Source: an uncultured Prevotella sp.
GTDB lineage: Bacteria > Bacteroidota > Bacteroidia > Bacteroidales > Bacteroidaceae
Assembly (NCBI GenBank): GCA_958369755.1
Contig: CATXJC010000061.1
Coordinates: 1-8,988, forward strand
Direction of reading: 5' to 3'
Length of the DNA: 8,988 nucleotides
Part shown: one piece after another, positions 1-6,891 of the stretch
Layout of the letters: each line of letters opens with the position of its first letter
Position numbering within the stretch: the stretch's first letter is position 1
Translations under genes and position numbers: made by a program
Notes under the pieces: generated by a model
The model's input: only the letters and a program-made list of their open reading frames with translations
Told to the model about the DNA's origin: nothing
The model's database searches: none

Positions 1-524
1 TCCTGGGCGTATCGAAGAAAGTTGATACAGCCATCGGTATGGGTGGTGCCATCGCTTTTGTCTTGACCCTGGCAACCATCATTACCTGGTGTGTTCAGAA
101 GTATGTACTTGATCCGTTCGGATTGCAATATCTCCAGACCCTGGCATTCATCCTCGTGATTGCAGCCTTGGTTCAGATGGTAGAGATTATCCTGAAGAAG
201 GTTTCTCCTGCACTTTATCAGGCACTCGGTATCTTCCTGCCTCTGATTACTACCAACTGTGCCGTACTGGGTGTAGCCATCCTGGTTATCCAGAAGGATT
301 ACAATCTGCTTGAGAGCGTGGTTTACGCCTTCTCTACCGCTCTCGGCTTTGCCCTGGCTCTCATTGTCTTTGCCGGCATTCGCGAGCAGCAGGCTTTGGT
401 CCGTATTCCTAAGGGCATGCAGGGCGTAGCTATCGTCATGGTAACTGCAGCGCTCCTCAGCCTCGCCTTCATGGGATTCTCGGGCGTAGATGGTGGTTTG
501 AAATCGCTCTTCGGATTGGAGTAA
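1..524 (+). CDS. rnfA: RnfA, membrane subunit of the Rnf electron transport complex (5' end cut off)
   Basis: RnfA is an integral membrane subunit of the Rnf complex, which couples electron transfer from reduced ferredoxin to NAD+ with ion pumping across the inner membrane. The reading frame is open from base 3, so the true start lies outside the window; about 173 residues are visible of a family usually near 190-200. The visible part begins LGVSKKVDTAIGMG and contains TLAFILVIAALVQ, then LGIFLPLITTNCAVLGVA, and ends with LAFMGFSG, all typical of RnfA. The paralogue NqrE normally reads VNCAIFGG where this protein reads TNCAVLGV, which argues for RnfA. The protein is almost wholly hydrophobic, with about five membrane segments visible. 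It is followed by a terminator and no nqrF, which fits the Bacteroidales order rnfBCDGEA with rnfA last. The family is certain; the choice of RnfA over NqrE is strong but made without an alignment. Confidence 0.92.
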   Translation, partial: LGVSKKVDTAIGMGGAIAFVLTLATIITWCVQKYVLDPFGLQYLQTLAFILVIAALVQMVEIILKKVSPALYQALGIFLPLITTNCAVLGVAILVIQKDYNLLESVVYAFSTALGFALALIVFAGIREQQALVRIPKGMQGVAIVMVTAALLSLAFMGFSGVDGGLKSLFGLE

Positions 525-552
525 AACTTTTACTGAAAGTTGATAAAATAAT

Positions 553-599
553 AATGGGAATTTGCGAATGGTATGAACCGATGCAAATTCCCATTTTTT
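553..599. terminator. Intrinsic terminator after rnfA, probably bidirectional
   Basis: A perfect 13-bp stem (553-565 with 583-595) encloses a 17-base loop and runs into a T tract at 594-599 on the plus strand. On the minus strand the same stem is followed by a T-rich stretch, so it could also end transcription of the convergent secreted-protein gene. It lies 28 bases after the rnfA stop. Confidence 0.88.
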
Positions 600-602
600 G
601 TA

Positions 603-681
603 CTTGATTTTTCTTACTCTCTTGCTTGAGGTCTTGATTTTTCTTAACTCTCTGTCTTTATAAACTTGAAATTTTAACTCT
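603..681. repeat. Three imperfect intergenic direct repeats of about 30-bp period
   Basis: CTTGATTTTTCTTACTCT at 603-620 recurs at 633-652 as CTTGATTTTTCTTAACTCT, and a more decayed version, CTTGAAATTTTAACTCT, lies at 665-681. The array sits just past the stop codon of the minus-strand secreted-protein gene. It could be slippage-derived or part of that gene's 3' untranslated region. No function is evident. Confidence 0.55.
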
Positions 682-691
682 TTCTCTTTTC

Positions 692-1663
692 TTATCTTCT
701 GTGTCCGAAGCTTCCACCGCCATTGTTCTTGCTTGGTGTAGAAGAGCGAGGGGTGAATCCGCCGCCACGGTTGCCAGACCCGCTGCTGAATGAACGGCTC
801 ATGCTGCTGCGGTTGCCCCCGAAGATATTACTTCTTCCGCTTCCGAAGCTGCTGTTGCTCTGACGGCTGCTGTTTCCGAAACCACGGTTGTTGCTGGTGC
901 TGCTGTTGCTGCTGCCGAACCCGCGGTTAGGGCGACTGTTGCTATTGCCGAAGCCACGGTTGCTGCTGTTGCCGAAGCCTCCGTTGTTATTTCCGAAGCC
1001 TCCGTTCTGAGGGCGGTTGCTGTTTCCGAAGCCAGCGTTGTTGTTAGGGCGGCTTGCATTACCGAAACCACGGTTTGGGTTCATCTGAGGTCTGTTCTCG
1101 CGGTTCAGATTTCCGAAAGATCTTCCTCTGCCGTAATCACCACGGTTGAATCCGTCTCTCATACCTACTCTAGGATGTCCTCCTGGGTGAGGGCCGCCAA
1201 AACTTCTTCCGTGATACCAGCTTCTGTTTCCGTTTACTCGCCAGCTATGACCTCCACGGTAAGATACGTAGAAGTGAGGGCGACCGAAGTAGAAATAGTC
1301 GCGGCGCGGATAGCGGGCGTAGATGCCGAAGTGCCAGTAGCCCGCATTCCAGTAGAGCGGACGGTAGAAGTAGGTGGCATTGAGATATGTTCTATACTGC
1401 CAGTCGAGCAGGATATAGCTCAAATCCATATTGCGCTGGCGCCAGTAAGCACCATATAGGTCATCGTATGTATCTACACTCATCAGGTAGTCGAGGTTCA
1501 CCTCGTAAGCTGCCTCATACTGGTCTTCCGTAAGATTGAGCTCGTAAGCCATCTTGTCTGTCAGGAAGAGAGCCTGCTGTCTTGCCTGCTCATAACTCAT
1601 TGCTGAAGCGGTAGTGAATGTCATCATGAACATGGCTACCAGAGCTATTATCATTCGTTTCAT
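692..1663 (-). CDS. Secreted protein with LTxxQ-like motif and disordered FG/Asn/Gly-rich tail, function unknown
   Basis: I do not recognise a named family. The 323-residue product starts with a clear Sec signal peptide (basic MKR, hydrophobic stretch, cleavage probably after TASA near residue 21). Residues 22-65 look helical and hold LTEDQ at 44-48, reminiscent of the LTxxQ motif of Spy/CpxP-like periplasmic proteins; this is only a resemblance. Residues 85-150 are very rich in Tyr, Trp, Phe, Arg and His. From about 152 to the end the chain is low-complexity Gly/Asn/Ser/Arg with about a dozen FG dipeptides, many as NRGFGN or GGFGN, and ends GHRR. There is no SPI/SPII-type lipobox or C-terminal sorting domain. 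A TAnnTTTG promoter lies about 50 bases upstream. The start is chosen because the signal peptide begins there. It is probably periplasmic or surface-exposed. Anti-sense frames over the repeats are open only because of the biased composition. Confidence 0.85.
   Translation of the reverse strand: MKRMIIALVAMFMMTFTTASAMSYEQARQQALFLTDKMAYELNLTEDQYEAAYEVNLDYLMSVDTYDDLYGAYWRQRNMDLSYILLDWQYRTYLNATYFYRPLYWNAGYWHFGIYARYPRRDYFYFGRPHFYVSYRGGHSWRVNGNRSWYHGRSFGGPHPGGHPRVGMRDGFNRGDYGRGRSFGNLNRENRPQMNPNRGFGNASRPNNNAGFGNSNRPQNGGFGNNNGGFGNSSNRGFGNSNSRPNRGFGSSNSSTSNNRGFGNSSRQSNSSFGSGRSNIFGGNRSSMSRSFSSGSGNRGGGFTPRSSTPSKNNGGGSFGHRR
736..1119 (-). repeat. Repetitive coding tract for FG-containing Asn/Gly/Ser-rich segments
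   Basis: The plus strand shows repeated TTGCCGAAGCC / TTTCCGAAGCC / TTGCCGAAACCACGG blocks, each coding for (N/R)GFGN-type peptides on the minus strand. Spacing is uneven, roughly 7 to 13 residues. The repeats are diverged at codon level, suggesting old expansion kept by selection on composition and not a fresh slippage tract. Confidence 0.75.
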
Positions 1664-1711
1664 AATCGTATATCTTTTAATTGTTATACTTCATGTTTCT
1701 TTTTTCTGGTG

Positions 1712-1719
1712 CAAAGATA
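1712..1719 (-). promoter_or_regulatory. -7 promoter element of the secreted-protein gene
   Basis: TATCTTTG on the minus strand matches the Bacteroidota -7 consensus TAnnTTTG and lies about 49 bases before the ATG. No good TTTG was seen at the usual -33 distance, so the upstream half is weak. Confidence 0.6.
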
Positions 1720-1742
1720 CGATGTTTTTTGCTTCCACGGTC

Positions 1743-1775
1743 GGGATTTCCCCTAAAGGGGTGGGGGAAAATCCC
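1743..1775. repeat. G/C-rich inverted repeat with two alternative pairings
   Basis: GGGATTT (1743-1749) pairs with AAATCCC (1769-1775), and CCCC (1750-1753) can pair either with the nearby GGGG (1758-1761) across a TAAA loop or with GGGG at 1764-1767 to lengthen the outer stem. It lies upstream of both divergent promoters. It could be an operator or a dispersed intergenic repeat; the sequence does not decide. Confidence 0.5.
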
Positions 1776-1800
1776 TACTTCTTTATTTTGTGCCTGCGCA

Positions 1801-1826
1801 GTTCTATATATAATAAGATATAGAAC
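1801..1826. promoter_or_regulatory. Perfect 9-bp inverted repeat upstream of uxaB, possible operator
   Basis: GTTCTATAT (1801-1809) and ATATAGAAC (1818-1826) are perfect inverted arms around an 8-base AT-rich centre. The site is about 70 bases upstream of the uxaB -7 element and about 80 bases upstream of the opposite promoter. There is no T tract, so it is not a terminator. A dimeric transcription factor site is possible. Confidence 0.45.
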
Positions 1827-1867
1827 CGGTGAGGAGCGTAAAGGTTTGCGTGAAGTTTTTCGCTGTT

Positions 1868-1902
1868 TTTGGAACAATCAAACGAAATATTTACTACCTT
1901 TG
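1868..1902 (+). promoter_or_regulatory. Promoter of uxaB
   Basis: TACCTTTG at 1895-1902 fits the -7 consensus TAnnTTTG. TTTG at 1868-1871 could be the -33 element, but the 23-base gap is longer than the usual 19-21. The predicted transcript has a leader of about 70 bases, AT-rich with an A-rich stretch just before the ATG and no Shine-Dalgarno. Confidence 0.65.
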
Positions 1903-1981
1903 CACTCAGAAAAAAACAATCTGATGAATAGATTGGAATTTAAAACGAAAAGTAAAATAATAAAGACAAAATAAACAAATC

Positions 1982-3463
1982 ATGAAAGAGCTAAAAGCAT
2001 TAAACAAGCGCACTGCTCCTAAGAGCGTCGCTCCAGAGAAAATCATTCAGTTTGGTGAAGGTAACTTCCTCCGTGCATTCGTAGATTGGATTGTATGGAA
2101 TATGAACAAGAAGACCGACTTCAACGGTTCTGTCGTTGTAGTTCAGCCATTGGCTGGTGGTATGGTCGACTGGCTGAACGGTCAGGACTGCCTCTATCAC
2201 GTAAACCTTCAGGGTAAGGAGAACGGCCAGGCTATCAATACATTGGAGCGTATCGACGTTATCAGCCGTGCACTGAATCCATATTCTCAGAACCAGGCTT
2301 TCATGGCTTTGGCTGAGCAGCCAGAGATGCGTTTCATCATCTCTAACACTACAGAGGCTGGTATCGCATTCGATGACTCTTGCAAGTTTACAGATGCTCC
2401 TGCAGCTTCTTATCCAGGCAAGTTGGTTCAGCTCTTATTCCACCGCTACAAGTTCTTCGAGGGCGACCCAACCAAGGGTATGATCCTGATGCCATGTGAG
2501 CTGATCTTCCTCAACGGTCACCACCTCAAGGAGTGCATCTATCAGTATATCGAGCTCTGGAAGGGCGATATGGGTGCTGATTACGAGGGCTTCAAAGAGT
2601 GGTTCACCAACCACTGCTACGTTTGCGCTACATTGGTAGACCGCATCGTTCCTGGTTTCCCACGCGATACCATCAAGGAGATTCAGCAGAAGATTTGCTA
2701 CAAGGACAACCTCGTAGTTAAGGCAGAAAGCTTCCACCTCTGGGTTATCGAGAAGGCAGAAAATATGACAGTAGAGCAGATGCAGGAGGAGTTCCCAGCT
2801 CATAAGGCAGGTCTCCACGTGCTTATCACAGATAATGAGAAGCCATACCACGAGCGTAAGGTTACCCTGCTGAATGGTCCTCACACCGTATTGAGCCCTG
2901 TTACATACCTCAGCGGTGTAAACATTGTTCGCGATGCCTGCGAGCACCCGGTATTGGGCAAGTACATCCACAAGGTACAGTTTGAGGAGTTGATGCAGAC
3001 GCTGAACCTCCCAATGGATGAGCTGCAGAAGTTCGCTTCTGACGTATTGGAGCGTTTCGAGAATCCATTCGTAGATCATCAGGTAACCAGCATCATGCTC
3101 AACTCATTCCCTAAGTTTGAGACTCGCGACCTGCCTGGTGTCAAGATTTATCTTGAGCGTAAGGGCGAGTTGCCACAGGGTTTGGTATTCGGTCTTGCAG
3201 CTATCATCACTTACTATAAGGGTGGTGTTCGCGAGGATGGTGCTCCTATCCAGCCAAACGATGACCAGAAGATTATGGACAAGCTCACCGAACTTTGGGC
3301 TACCGGCGATACCCAGAAGGTAGCTGAGGGCGTATTGGGCTTCGACTATATCTGGCACGAGGATTTGAACAAGACAGTTCCTGGTCTTACCGAGTTGGTT
3401 AAGAAAGATCTTGACCTTATTCAGGAGAAGGGCATGCTGGAGGCTGTTAAGACTATCCTCTAA
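1982..3463 (+). CDS. uxaB: Tagaturonate reductase (altronate oxidoreductase)
   Basis: The enzyme reduces D-tagaturonate to D-altronate with NADH in the isomerase branch of galacturonate (pectin sugar) catabolism, in the cytoplasm. The 493-residue product belongs to the long-chain mannitol dehydrogenase family; E. coli UxaB is of similar length (about 480). Near the N terminus FGEGNFLRAF (residues 24-33) is the family's nucleotide-binding signature. The catalytic pattern K...N..H is intact as K293, N298 and H301 within ERKVTLLNGPH. EAGIAFDD and VDRIVPGFPRD are also typical of UxaB. The start codon is placed by the family N terminus and the A-rich leader. The gene stands alone here: no uxaA or uxaC adjoins it, so the rest of the pathway must lie elsewhere. 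Fructuronate reductase (UxuB) is the nearest alternative, but UxaB fits better. Confidence 0.93.
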   Translation: MKELKALNKRTAPKSVAPEKIIQFGEGNFLRAFVDWIVWNMNKKTDFNGSVVVVQPLAGGMVDWLNGQDCLYHVNLQGKENGQAINTLERIDVISRALNPYSQNQAFMALAEQPEMRFIISNTTEAGIAFDDSCKFTDAPAASYPGKLVQLLFHRYKFFEGDPTKGMILMPCELIFLNGHHLKECIYQYIELWKGDMGADYEGFKEWFTNHCYVCATLVDRIVPGFPRDTIKEIQQKICYKDNLVVKAESFHLWVIEKAENMTVEQMQEEFPAHKAGLHVLITDNEKPYHERKVTLLNGPHTVLSPVTYLSGVNIVRDACEHPVLGKYIHKVQFEELMQTLNLPMDELQKFASDVLERFENPFVDHQVTSIMLNSFPKFETRDLPGVKIYLERKGELPQGLVFGLAAIITYYKGGVREDGAPIQPNDDQKIMDKLTELWATGDTQKVAEGVLGFDYIWHEDLNKTVPGLTELVKKDLDLIQEKGMLEAVKTIL

Positions 3464-3539
3464 TTAAAAAAAATGTTCGTTCATAGGTTCAAATAACGAT
3501 TAAGATTTGAAAAACAGTTATAAGGTTTTGTGTTAGTTG

Positions 3540-3561
3540 TTAGCTAAAATCTTCTAGCTAA
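3540..3561. other. Small hairpin just ahead of the uxaB/kup terminator
   Basis: TTAGCTA (3540-3546) and TAGCTAA (3555-3561) form a perfect 7-bp stem with an 8-base loop. It lies in the uxaB 3' untranslated region directly before the main terminator hairpin and may protect the transcript end. It has no T tract of its own. Confidence 0.45.
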
Positions 3562-3567
3562 TAGGTT

Positions 3568-3603
3568 AAAGGCGGGGAGCTTGAGAAAGCGCCTCGCCTT
3601 TTT
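3568..3603. terminator. Intrinsic terminator between convergent uxaB and kup (copy 1 of a repeated hairpin)
   Basis: A 13-bp G/C-rich stem with one mismatch and one G-U pair (AAAGGCGGGGAGC with GCGCCTCGCCTTT) encloses an 8-base loop and ends in TTTTT on the plus strand. The minus strand ends with only TTT, so it is stronger for uxaB, although it also follows the kup stop by under 10 bases. Nearly the same hairpin recurs at 5821-5855. Confidence 0.88.
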
Positions 3604-3611
3604 GCTTATTG

Positions 3612-5597
3612 TCAGCTTTGTGATGTTTCAGAATCCTTAATGACCTTAATGACCTTGTCCTTAATGACCGGATGGTTGATGATGAGCGGCACTCTTTCTA
3701 CCACTACCATGGAAGTGTCGAGGCCCAATGCCTTAGGCTCGTCAATACCTATCTTGCTGATAAGGGCGTAGATACTCATCAGCAGGTTCTGTTGGCGATT
3801 ATCTGAACTCTCCGGGTAATATACGCGGTGAATGATGATGAATCGGAAATCGCCCGGAATTCCGTATTTGCGCAGCGAAGGATAGGTGCTTTGCAAATCT
3901 ACCTTTCCGTCTGCTACCAGATCTTCCACTACTTGTCGCAGATAGAGACTCACCCTAGGCTCTATGCGGAAACCAATGTGCATGGTTACGCTGTAGAGGG
4001 TGTCGGGAATCAGGGTCTCGCAGTTGTACTCCAGCGTGTCAGGGGTGTCAACAAACTCCATGTTGATAAGCCAGTAATGGTCAGCACGTTTCGGCTGCTT
4101 GTTGATGATGGAGTAGAGCAACTTGTCATCTACGGCACCTTCCTTGTTGGCGTGGTTCACATAAACCAGGTTGGAAGCATACTTAGGGATGCTCTCGTCG
4201 GCCTTGATGTCGGAGATAATCTGATAATAATCATCCAGCGGTTTGGTGCTGATATAATGGCGTCGTATCTTCATGGCTTTCACCCACACGTACATCATCA
4301 GGAACAGGATTCCTCCAATGAGCATCGTACACCATCCACCTGCAAGAAACTTTGACAGATTGGCAGTCAGGAAGATGGCTTCGATGATGCAGTATGCGCC
4401 CATAAACAGCATCGTGAAAATCCGTGCCACCCCCTTGCTGTGCAGGTAGAAACCGAGCAGCAGGGTAGTCATCAGCATGGTGATGGTGATGGCGAGTCCG
4501 TAGGCTGCCTCCATGTGCGAGGAGTCGCGGAAGAGCAGGATGATGAGAACCACGCCGATGTACATGGCGAGGTTGATCATCGGGATATAGAGCTGCCCCT
4601 TAACATGGGTAGGATGCTTGATTCGCATGCGCGGCCAGAAGTGCAGGTTCATGGCTTCGCTCAATATGGAGAAGGTTCCGCTGATGAGTGCCTGGCTCGC
4701 AACGATAGCCGCACCCGTGGCCATGATGATGGCGAAGAACAGCATGCTCTGCGGCATGATGGCAAAGAACGGATTCGCTGCCAGTGCCGTATCAGCATGA
4801 TTCAGCACCCATGCTCCCTGTCCCAGATAGTTGAGAATGAGCATGGTCTTTACGAAGCCCCAGCTGATGGCGATGTTCTTTCTGCCGCAATGTCCCAGGT
4901 CGGAGTAGAGAGCCTCGGCACCGGTAGTACAGAGAAATACGGCACCCAGAATCAGAAACCATTCAGGCGATTTTGCCAGCAGCATGGCAGCATAATAGGG
5001 GTTGAAAGCCTTCAGTATCAATGGGTAAGACGTGATGCTGAAAGCTCCCATCACGCCCAGCAGCAGGAACCATAGCAGCATAAATACGCCAAACGATTTG
5101 CCAATACTCTCTGTGCCAAACCGCTGCACGAAGAAGATGATGGTGATGATGCCCAGGGTGATGGGGATAACTGGCAGGTTGGGACTGATGCTTTCGAGTC
5201 CTTCGATGGCTGTGGTCACGGTGATGGCAGGGGTGATGATTCCGTCTGCCAGCAGGGTGCTTGCGCCAATGATGGCCAGTAGGTAAATCCACTTGTACTT
5301 GAGTCGGCGCAGCAAGGCATAGAGGGCGAGGATGCCTCCCTCGCCATTGTTGTCGGCACGCAGCGCCACGCATACATATTTGATGGTGGTCTGGAGGGTG
5401 AGTGTCCAGATGATGCATGACAGTGCGCCCAGGATGGTGCTCTCGTTGATGCTTTCGCCCGTATGCAGGATAGCCTTCATCACATAGAGAGGTGATGTTC
5501 CGATGTCTCCGAATACAATGCCTAATGTAACGAGCAATCCCAGGAAGCCTACTCTGTGATGATTGCAGGCTGCTGAACTTTCTGCTTTTTCTTTCAT
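3612..5597 (-). CDS. kup: Kup-family potassium uptake permease
   Basis: Kup takes up K+ across the inner membrane, probably with protons. The product has 661 residues; E. coli Kup has 622. Family motifs are all present: GDIGTSPLY (30-38), NGEGGI (84-89), DGIITPAI (118-125), the TGAEALYSDLGHCGR block (225-239) and SQALISGTFS (301-310). About twelve membrane segments fill residues 17-440. A cytoplasmic tail of some 217 residues follows from AMKIRRHY, as in other family members. The start fits the family: a short polar N terminus before the first membrane segment, preceded by AAGAGAAG as a purine-rich ribosome site. It is transcribed alone from its own promoter with a leader of about 70 bases and ends next to the shared terminator with uxaB. 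No frameshift or missing motif was seen. Confidence 0.96.
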   Translation of the reverse strand: MKEKAESSAACNHHRVGFLGLLVTLGIVFGDIGTSPLYVMKAILHTGESINESTILGALSCIIWTLTLQTTIKYVCVALRADNNGEGGILALYALLRRLKYKWIYLLAIIGASTLLADGIITPAITVTTAIEGLESISPNLPVIPITLGIITIIFFVQRFGTESIGKSFGVFMLLWFLLLGVMGAFSITSYPLILKAFNPYYAAMLLAKSPEWFLILGAVFLCTTGAEALYSDLGHCGRKNIAISWGFVKTMLILNYLGQGAWVLNHADTALAANPFFAIMPQSMLFFAIIMATGAAIVASQALISGTFSILSEAMNLHFWPRMRIKHPTHVKGQLYIPMINLAMYIGVVLIILLFRDSSHMEAAYGLAITITMLMTTLLLGFYLHSKGVARIFTMLFMGAYCIIEAIFLTANLSKFLAGGWCTMLIGGILFLMMYVWVKAMKIRRHYISTKPLDDYYQIISDIKADESIPKYASNLVYVNHANKEGAVDDKLLYSIINKQPKRADHYWLINMEFVDTPDTLEYNCETLIPDTLYSVTMHIGFRIEPRVSLYLRQVVEDLVADGKVDLQSTYPSLRKYGIPGDFRFIIIHRVYYPESSDNRQQNLLMSIYALISKIGIDEPKALGLDTSMVVVERVPLIINHPVIKDKVIKVIKDSETSQS

Positions 5598-5635
5598 TTT
5601 TCTTCTCTTATTTAAATTAAGTATTATCCTTTTTG

Positions 5636-5651
5636 GGACATGAAAATGTCC
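5636..5651 (-). promoter_or_regulatory. Small hairpin in the kup leader
   Basis: GGACAT and ATGTCC form a perfect 6-bp stem with a 4-base loop, inside the predicted kup 5' untranslated region and about 38 bases before the start codon. It is too short to be a known riboswitch such as the c-di-AMP type. It may stabilise the mRNA or bind a protein. Confidence 0.4.
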
Positions 5652-5673
5652 TTTGTGATTATAAATTTGCGTG

Positions 5674-5681
5674 CAAAGGTA
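5674..5681 (-). promoter_or_regulatory. -7 promoter element of kup
   Basis: TACCTTTG on the minus strand, followed by GCACG, matches the Bacteroidota TAnnTTTG consensus. It lies 76 bases upstream of the kup ATG. A matching TTTG at -33 was not found. Confidence 0.65.
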
Positions 5682-5750
5682 TAAACATAAGAGGTAAGAT
5701 AGAATTTGTTTAACAAGATTTATCGGATTTAACCTTTATTCTTTGTCGAT

Positions 5751-5822
5751 ATGAAGAGACGAATAGAGGCGAATGCCGGTAAGACTACTCCCGAGAAACT
5801 TCTGAACTTGAATAATAAATAA
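5751..5822 (+). CDS. Possible 23-residue ORF ending in a terminator (doubtful)
   Basis: An ATG opens a short frame reading MKRRIEANAGKTTPEKLLNL and three more residues, with its TAA inside the first bases of the hairpin at 5821-5855. The peptide is basic and soluble. No TAnnTTTG promoter with correct spacing is seen (TATTCTTTG just upstream has one base too many), and there is no Shine-Dalgarno. It may be a real micro-protein, the end of a small RNA, or chance. The 3' portion resembles intergenic text near 6870, which argues for a repeat. Confidence 0.2.
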   Translation: MKRRIEANAGKTTPEKLLNLNNK

Positions 5823-5855
5823 AGGCGGGGAGCTTGTGGAAGCGCCTCGCCTTTT
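5821..5855. terminator. Intrinsic terminator downstream of tcdA (copy 2 of a repeated hairpin)
   Basis: The arms AAAGGCGGGGAGC and GCGCCTCGCCTTT are the same as at 3568-3603; the loops differ only at two or three bases. On the minus strand the stem is followed by TTTATTTATTATT, so it most likely ends the tcdA transcript, whose stop is about 50 bases away. On the plus strand it ends with TTTT. Confidence 0.82.
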
Positions 5856-5905
5856 GCGTATGTTTTGTAAGTTTCTTTTCAAGTGACTGTTGTAAAGAAA
5901 AACAG

Positions 5906-6766
5906 TTATTCAATGATGTGGTTGATGACCATTCCTGCGATAGCCATTCCGAAGGTTGCGGTGATGTGACAGAGCGAACCGTTGATTTGTGCCTTAGTAG
6001 AGCACCATTCGTGTTCTACCAGTTGCTGGTCGCCCGGAGCATCATATACGGCAGTATCGGTACCCCTCTCTCCGCTAATGAGTTTGGCTTTCGGGCATAG
6101 GCATCCGCCAGTGCCGCAGGCTTTGTTCACCCCCTGGTTCTGCATCGGTTTTTCTTCACTGTATACGCACTGGAATTTTCGTCGTGGGAAGGTTTTGTTC
6201 TTCTTGAATTTCTTTCGTAGTGCTCTTGCCAGCGGGTCTCCATCCACCTTCCAGAATTCAGATTTTCTTACCTTGAAGGGGTCGGTGCGCAGGGCAGCTC
6301 CCATAGAAGATATAAAGGTGATTTCCTTAGGCAGGGCAGTGGCACGCAGAATGAGGTCAGCCTTATCCTTGAGCGAGTCGATGGCATCGATGATGAAGTC
6401 GTATTGCTCCATGTGGAATTCATCGGCAGTATCTGCCTGATATATTTTCTGATAGGCTGTGATGTTGGCATCGGGGTTGATTTCGAGCAGTCGGTTGCGC
6501 AGCGCCTCTACCTTCACTTCGCCTAAGGTTCGGCTTGTAGCCATCAGCTGGCGGTTGCAGTTGGTTACGCATACCCTGTCGCTGTCTACGATAGTGATGT
6601 TTCTCACGCCGCTTCTCAGGAGTCCTTCTGCGCACCATGATCCTACTCCTCCGATACCGAAGATGAGCACTCTTGCCTTCTGAATTTTCTCAAGATTATC
6701 CTTTCCCAGGAGCAGTTCGGTGCGTCGCTGCATTCCCCGCTCCATTGTCGTTATTTTATTCTCCAT
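5906..6766 (-). CDS. tcdA: tRNA threonylcarbamoyladenosine dehydratase
   Basis: TcdA (formerly CsdL/YgdL) is an E1-like enzyme that uses ATP to cyclise t6A37 to ct6A in tRNAs reading ANN codons. The 286-residue product (E. coli about 268) shows the nucleotide-binding loop GIGGVGS (37-43), the acidic DSDRV (61-65) and the NCNRQ motif (69-73) of the family. Towards the C terminus C217, C222 and C224 lie in a Cys-rich CGTGGCLCPKA stretch, followed by GSLCHITATFGMAIAG. A longer frame reaches 6901, but the 45 extra residues are unlike the family and span the likely promoter (TAACTTTG at 6806-6813), so I start at the MENK methionine; MERG seven residues on is a second option. The gene appears monocistronic. 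Confidence 0.92.
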   Translation of the reverse strand: MENKITTMERGMQRRTELLLGKDNLEKIQKARVLIFGIGGVGSWCAEGLLRSGVRNITIVDSDRVCVTNCNRQLMATSRTLGEVKVEALRNRLLEINPDANITAYQKIYQADTADEFHMEQYDFIIDAIDSLKDKADLILRATALPKEITFISSMGAALRTDPFKVRKSEFWKVDGDPLARALRKKFKKNKTFPRRKFQCVYSEEKPMQNQGVNKACGTGGCLCPKAKLISGERGTDTAVYDAPGDQQLVEHEWCSTKAQINGSLCHITATFGMAIAGMVINHIIE

Positions 6767-6805
6767 TTTATTGTTTATAAAGAATTCTAATGTATATATC
6801 TGATG

Positions 6806-6813
6806 CAAAGTTA
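6806..6813 (-). promoter_or_regulatory. -7 promoter element of tcdA
   Basis: TAACTTTG on the minus strand, followed by CATC, matches TAnnTTTG. It lies 40 bases before the chosen ATG and would place any upstream start outside the transcript. The -33 half is not obvious. Confidence 0.6.
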
Positions 6814-6891
6814 GTGAATAAAATCCGATGTCGGCTGATATGAATAAATGTTTATAATTCTTTAACTCATTCAACTTCTGAACTTGCGAAA

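Larger units (their letters stand above)
5598..5905. other. Intergenic region between kup and tcdA
   Basis: These 308 bases hold the kup leader and promoter, the doubtful 23-residue ORF and the tcdA terminator. A weak 6-bp inverted repeat (ACTGTT 5886-5891, AACAGT 5901-5906) overlaps the tcdA stop codon. Between 5690 and 5745 it is AT-rich with nothing recognisable. Confidence 0.6.

Noticed and set aside
799..1071. Second minus-strand frame of 90 Ala/Thr-rich residues inside the secreted-protein gene
   Set aside because: It lies within the FG-repeat coding tract and owes its openness to repetitive composition; no start signal or domain is visible.
2435..3079. Long minus-strand frame opposite uxaB
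   Set aside because: It is a shadow of a gene with clear enzyme motifs; no recognisable domain or promoter supports it.
4440..5075. Long plus-strand frame opposite kup
   Set aside because: It mirrors membrane-segment codons of kup; it is rich in His/Gln/Glu as expected of antisense to hydrophobic codons, and has no promoter.
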